A stretch of 64,000 nucleotides of DNA from the NCBI GenBank assembly GCA_942159475.1, contig OW804102.1:31068873-31132872 (forward strand), written 5' to 3'. The DNA comes from Sthenelais limicola (lineage: Eukaryota; Annelida; Polychaeta; Phyllodocida; Sigalionidae). Shown one piece after another: positions 60,416-64,000 of this stretch. A model generated the notes under the pieces. It ran no database searches. It had not been told where the DNA came from and saw nothing but the letters and a program-made list of their open reading frames with translations. Each line of letters starts with the position of its first letter. Positions within the stretch are counted from its first letter, which is position 1. The translations under genes and the position numbers were made by a program.

Positions 60416-60940
60416 TAAAATGTATTGCAGAATAATTAGTCATAAGTCACAAAATTGATATTTCTTTTTAAGTGTTTTAGTCAGAAGATCACTTTGTAGG
60501 AATGTTCTCATCTTTGGGGTATCTATGGCGTCTGGAGCCGTATGAATACCTGTACCAAGGCATTGTATTAAATATATATCCTTCCGTTTCTAAGGTCATC
60601 CTATATGGGTATATTTAGTTGCTTTACTAGTAATTGCCCACCCAGATATATTGCAAACTTTTTGTTCATACATAAACAAAATAAAACATAAGAATAGGAA
60701 TAGTCTTTAGATTTCTTAAATGTTAACATCTTTGAAATCAGCTTAACCTCATCTTTTAATAGAATATGAAATATGAAATAGAAATGAAATATTGTACAAA
60801 GGAAATCTGGGGCAAGTGAAAAGCCCTACTGCTGGGACTTGAACTACCCAGTATAAATAAAAGCTTTAAAAAAAAAATATTGATGGTATCTCAAAATCAA
60901 AATCTTTTTCACGTTATGACAAGTTTTTCTGTGACACTTC
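60416..60940. mobile_element. Family C element with an internal insertion
   Basis: Starts AATGTATTGCAGAATAATTA then GTCATAAGTCACAAAA. Interior blocks match 23547 (AAGATCAC, AAGGTCATCC, ATATTGCAAAC, GGTATCTCAAAATC). About 120 bp (60759-60878) has no counterpart in the other copies. Confidence 0.65.
60759..60878 (-). mobile_element. possible tRNA-derived SINE fragment inserted in a C element
   Basis: On the minus strand the insert reads GGTAGTTCAAGTCCCAGCAG, close to a pol III B box (GGTTCRANNCC), and ends in ATTTC/ATTTCAT tandem repeats as a 3' tail. No A box is visible, so it would be 5'-truncated. Confidence 0.35.
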
Positions 60941-61084
60941 ATATATATGTGTAGCCGTTTTAAATAATTGGTTGCAGTCGTTGCCTTTTGATCATGAGAA
61001 GGGCGTACAGATGCAATGGATATAATATGTATGGTATTTTTTTATTTAGAAGTCGCTTGACCAACATTTCGAGGATTTTGACTA

Positions 61085-61165
61085 GTTGTTTTTGCTACTG
61101 GACTTCATAAATGTCCACCTTTATATTTCGGAGACCCGCCGAAATCCTTTCCTGCGATGGCTTTA
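61085..61165. repeat. interspersed repeat shared with 56195-56285
   Basis: GGAGACCCGCCGAAATCCTT is the shared core. Confidence 0.5.
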
Positions 61166-61763
61166 CTTGATTCAGTTTAGCTCAGAATAATGCAACTATA
61201 ACATAATTTCGCATTTCCGGTGCATTACCATTGATAAAAGTAGGACTGTGTAGTATAGACACAAGAATGAATAGTCATATCAACATCAATTGAACATTAT
61301 AGCCCTTCAAAGGGATTATAACCACTACATAAAGCCTTTTTTATAGATGTTAAAGCATATATTCTCACATGGTTGGACTGGGTTTATTCCTTTACAAAGC
61401 AGGAAAAGACATTTCCCATGTATGTATACTGAGTAAAGGGAAACAAAAACCAGACATTTAGTTTAGTGAGTGGAAGTGTTTTTTAAAGTGTGGTAATTCG
61501 GGTAGTGAGGACAGAGTTCTATTTGGTGACTCCTACCCCACCTCTAGTTCTGTCGTCAATGGTAAGGCAATCCCTTTCCTCCCTCCCCCTTTGTCAAGTT
61601 AGGTGATATGTAGACTTGTACTTGTTCCCTCTGTATTATAAGCATGCATTTTTCCTATGATGTAAAAAGTAACAAAGGTGTATAAAGTAATTATAGAGTA
61701 ATACTTAGATATCAATTATTATGCCATCAATACAAATTAGTGCATATTGGTATATTATGTTAA

Positions 61764-61870
61764 GGGCCGAGTCCACTATGCCGATTCTCGTGTGATTTTG
61801 CGCCGCAGCGGACCCTTTCCCACTCAATTCCGTGAGAATCGCATGAGAATCGGCTTATAGTCCATGGGCC
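61764..61870. mobile_element. Family G short palindromic element
   Basis: 107 bp; CGATTCTCGTGTGATTTTGC and GTGAGAATCGCATGAGAATC form an inverted pair, with GGGCC at both ends. Reverse-orientation relative of 37920-38020. Confidence 0.7.
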
Positions 61871-62515
61871 ATGGGGGTCATGAGTCTCCGGGGGGGGGGG
61901 GCATATTCTCACTTATCCCAAAAAATAGAAGGGGCCAAGGCTCCTTCTTGCTTCTATTAATTATACATCATTCAAAAGGGAATTTTACACAGTACTAATA
62001 TCCAAGGCCCTGGCCCATGGATTATTAGTGGACTAGGGCCTTTACATACAAATTAACACCACCACCTACACCCACACAGCCCTCGCATACTAAACACAAG
62101 TGCTGGGACAGAATCACTGCTCACCACAGTTCCTGGATGAGTTATAGCCCAGTCTGTAAAGAGTAAGTAAAGACATTACAGAATGACATTTGGAAAACAC
62201 TCTGAATTATTTTAGCGTCCCGGAACAGGTTGAAAACTAATAACTGCCAGACCATATATACTACCTCTTAGACGTGACCATGATGAGTTTCCCAGGGTTA
62301 GTGTTTTAGGGAACTGCCCCGGACTTCAAATATTTGTTTATGTAGTACCATGTCTCACTCGCTTAAACATGGGAAAATAAAACAATGTCACAATGATCCA
62401 AATTAGTTCCAGCGGTGTGTGCTTTGTTTGGAGAAAGTGAAGAAAAGGGGGAATGCAAAGAATACATTACGAACGAACAAATAACAATGTAAAGATTACC
62501 TATTTGAAATATTTT
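61871..62515. other. gene-free stretch
   Basis: A poly-G run (12) lies at 61890-61901. GGCCC-type words near 62010-62040 partly echo the G element ends. Confidence 0.35.
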
Positions 62516-62767
62516 TTGCAATAGGGGGTTTGCATGTGCCACTGTGCATGTCATGCTTTCTAACAAATATAACAGCTTCTAAATAACCATGATATCTGAA
62601 ATCCAAATGTATGACAGAAAGGCCGAAGATCTTTCCTCGTATAACCCAAAGACATTTGTATTGAAACAATTGATGAAAATTCAAAAATAAAATTAAATAT
62701 ATTCACTAGTCTTTGACTGCCATGCAACTCCCATAATGTCATTCCAAAATGGTGGACATGAAACTCT
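62516..62767. mobile_element. Family E element, probably complete
   Basis: Left end TAGGGGGTTTGCATGTGCCA; right end CATAATGTCATTCCAAAATG then GTGGACATGAAAC is the reverse complement of the family left end (GTTTCATGTCCACCATTTTG). About 250 bp, no supported ORF. Confidence 0.5.
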
Positions 62768-64000
62768 ATAATGATATGTGGAAGTGGCCATGTCAATGGT
62801 AGTGAACTATGTCTATGGGATAATTATAATATGTCCTTGCCATTTCAGAAAATAGCAGTTTTAGATTTCAGCATTAATTTTATTTTTTCATGTTTACATA
62901 AAAGGCATTTCTCCTTTCATATTTTAGCCAGGTGTCTATCTCTTATGAGAGACTTGCACTGTCATATTTATACATAAGACATGTCCAATTTATAGAGGAT
63001 ATTGATGGTCACTGATGTTATCCTTTGCATACAACTCCCACCAACCTATGTAAATCAAAATCCAATATTGCGTCGATGTAAAATCCTTTATCACATTCAG
63101 AATGATGGGAAATGTAGCAGTACTAGCTCTTGTGTCTGATAATTCTGTTTAAAGCACTTTTATTCCCCCAGTTTCAGAAATAATACGTAAAATATTCTTT
63201 AATTTTCATGAAAATAAAATTCAGATAACAATTACAACAATGGCGAGTAGGTCTCATGGTATAAATAGACAATCAATTTATCCAATTTATTTCGTTTCTT
63301 TCTTTATCAAGCAGTTAAAAAGGGGTTAACATCTCAGCCTTGATGTTTATAAATCGGCCAACCACTGTAAATAATGACCAAACATTCTTTTTAGACATTG
63401 CATTAAGTGATTTAGACGTCCGTTTCCTTCCTATAAATCAGGACACTCAAGCCTTGTCAACATTAAGTTCCTACCCAGACCGCCAGGATATATAGTAACC
63501 CCTGGTGGTGATGGATCCAACTAGTCAGCTGACCCCAATGTGTTCCGGTAAATCACGGCATTATGGGTAAATCGGAAGTACAGCTGCCGGAGTGACCTCA
63601 AGGGGTCAAGTCAGACCAACTGATGTGGCTTCTTCTCCCACTGAGATCAAACGGTAGCACAAACACCGCCGGTCACTGTCTCCTAAGAGATAATAGGGGG
63701 ATTTCTATGTGCCATTCTGCATATCTGTTACAATGCATGCTAGGATAGATTCAGTTCACATAACATACAAATAACTTTTTTATTATCAATCAGTTTAAGG
63801 CCAATCAACGAGACCCCTCTAGTCTCGTTGGGCCAATACAATATTTGATTTTCATAGAAAAAAACGCAATATCCCTCAGGGATGTTTAGCATTTAATAAT
63901 TATTTTTTATCAAGCAAAAATGGCCTATTGTTTCCATAATATTTCTGTTCATATTGATATCCTATATGGACTCCTTGTTTTCATCTTAGATAATTTGCCA
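62768..64000. other. gene-free window end with E-like end and foldback
   Basis: TAGGGGGATTTCTATGTGCC at 63693 resembles an E-element end. A short foldback lies at 63806-63830. No gene seen. Confidence 0.35.
63806..63830. repeat. short foldback CAACGAGAC ... GTCTCGTTG
   Basis: 9-bp arms with a 7-base loop. The arm equals the core of the palindrome at 39206. Confidence 0.75.

Noticed and set aside
1..64000. tRNA, rRNA, snRNA, microRNA and CRISPR features
   Set aside because: I looked for tRNA T-loop words, U6/5S-like cores, common microRNA seeds and regularly spaced repeats. Apart from the B-box-like word at about 60835 nothing convincing appeared.

Overview
The window is eukaryotic, most likely from an invertebrate animal. 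It is AT-rich, genes are sparse, introns have GT-AG ends and AATAAA signals, and short interspersed repeats dominate. A Methuselah-like receptor carrying a somatomedin-B-like cysteine cluster would suit a lophotrochozoan such as a mollusc or brachiopod, but that placement is inference. Nothing points to bacterial, plasmid or phage DNA.

Genes. Four loci have support at protein level. (1) At 26-2173 (+) lies the large terminal exon of a Methuselah-type secretin-family GPCR; its 5' part is outside the window. (2) At 5002-8425 (-) is a five-exon methyltransferase of the METTL27/WBSCR27 type. I rebuilt it by hand with consistent phases, 224 aa in all, and a poly(A) signal just past the stop. It converges on the first receptor. 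(3) At 15297-16223 (-) is an intronless class A GPCR of 308 aa. (4) At 29346-29606 (+) is a probable first coding exon of an unidentified secreted protein, with signal peptide and good splice sites; no further exon could be recognised. Weaker are a coiled-coil ORF at 12613-13140 (-) with an upstream in-frame stop, and a possible promoter plus tiny first exon at 45880-46056 (+). The genes share no obvious pathway.

Repeats. Most of the rest is mobile-element debris. I recognise by eye at least eight families of short elements with terminal inverted repeats (my labels A-I, no J): A (8 copies, CAGTCTAGGCTCA ends), B (7 copies plus an end fragment, GGGTCAG...AAAATGTACAAT ends), C (3 long copies plus fragments), D (one 1.25-kb element), E, F, G, H (pogo/Tigger-like ends) and I (two near-identical copies in inverted orientation). 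There are also non-LTR retrotransposon remnants (13.2 kb, 20.8-21.9 kb and bare 3' tails), a putative LTR with the start of a gag-like ORF (59.25-59.87 kb), nested foldbacks (10.7-12.0 kb), tandem duplications, a 42-bp minisatellite open on both strands, and six long G or C runs.

Layout. 0-8.5 kb: two convergent genes. 8.6-14.5 kb: element cluster. 15-16.3 kb: class A receptor. 16.4-28 kb: repeats. 29.3 kb: secreted-protein exon, followed by about 34 kb with no confident exon and many repeats. I could run no search, so all family names rest on motifs visible by eye.
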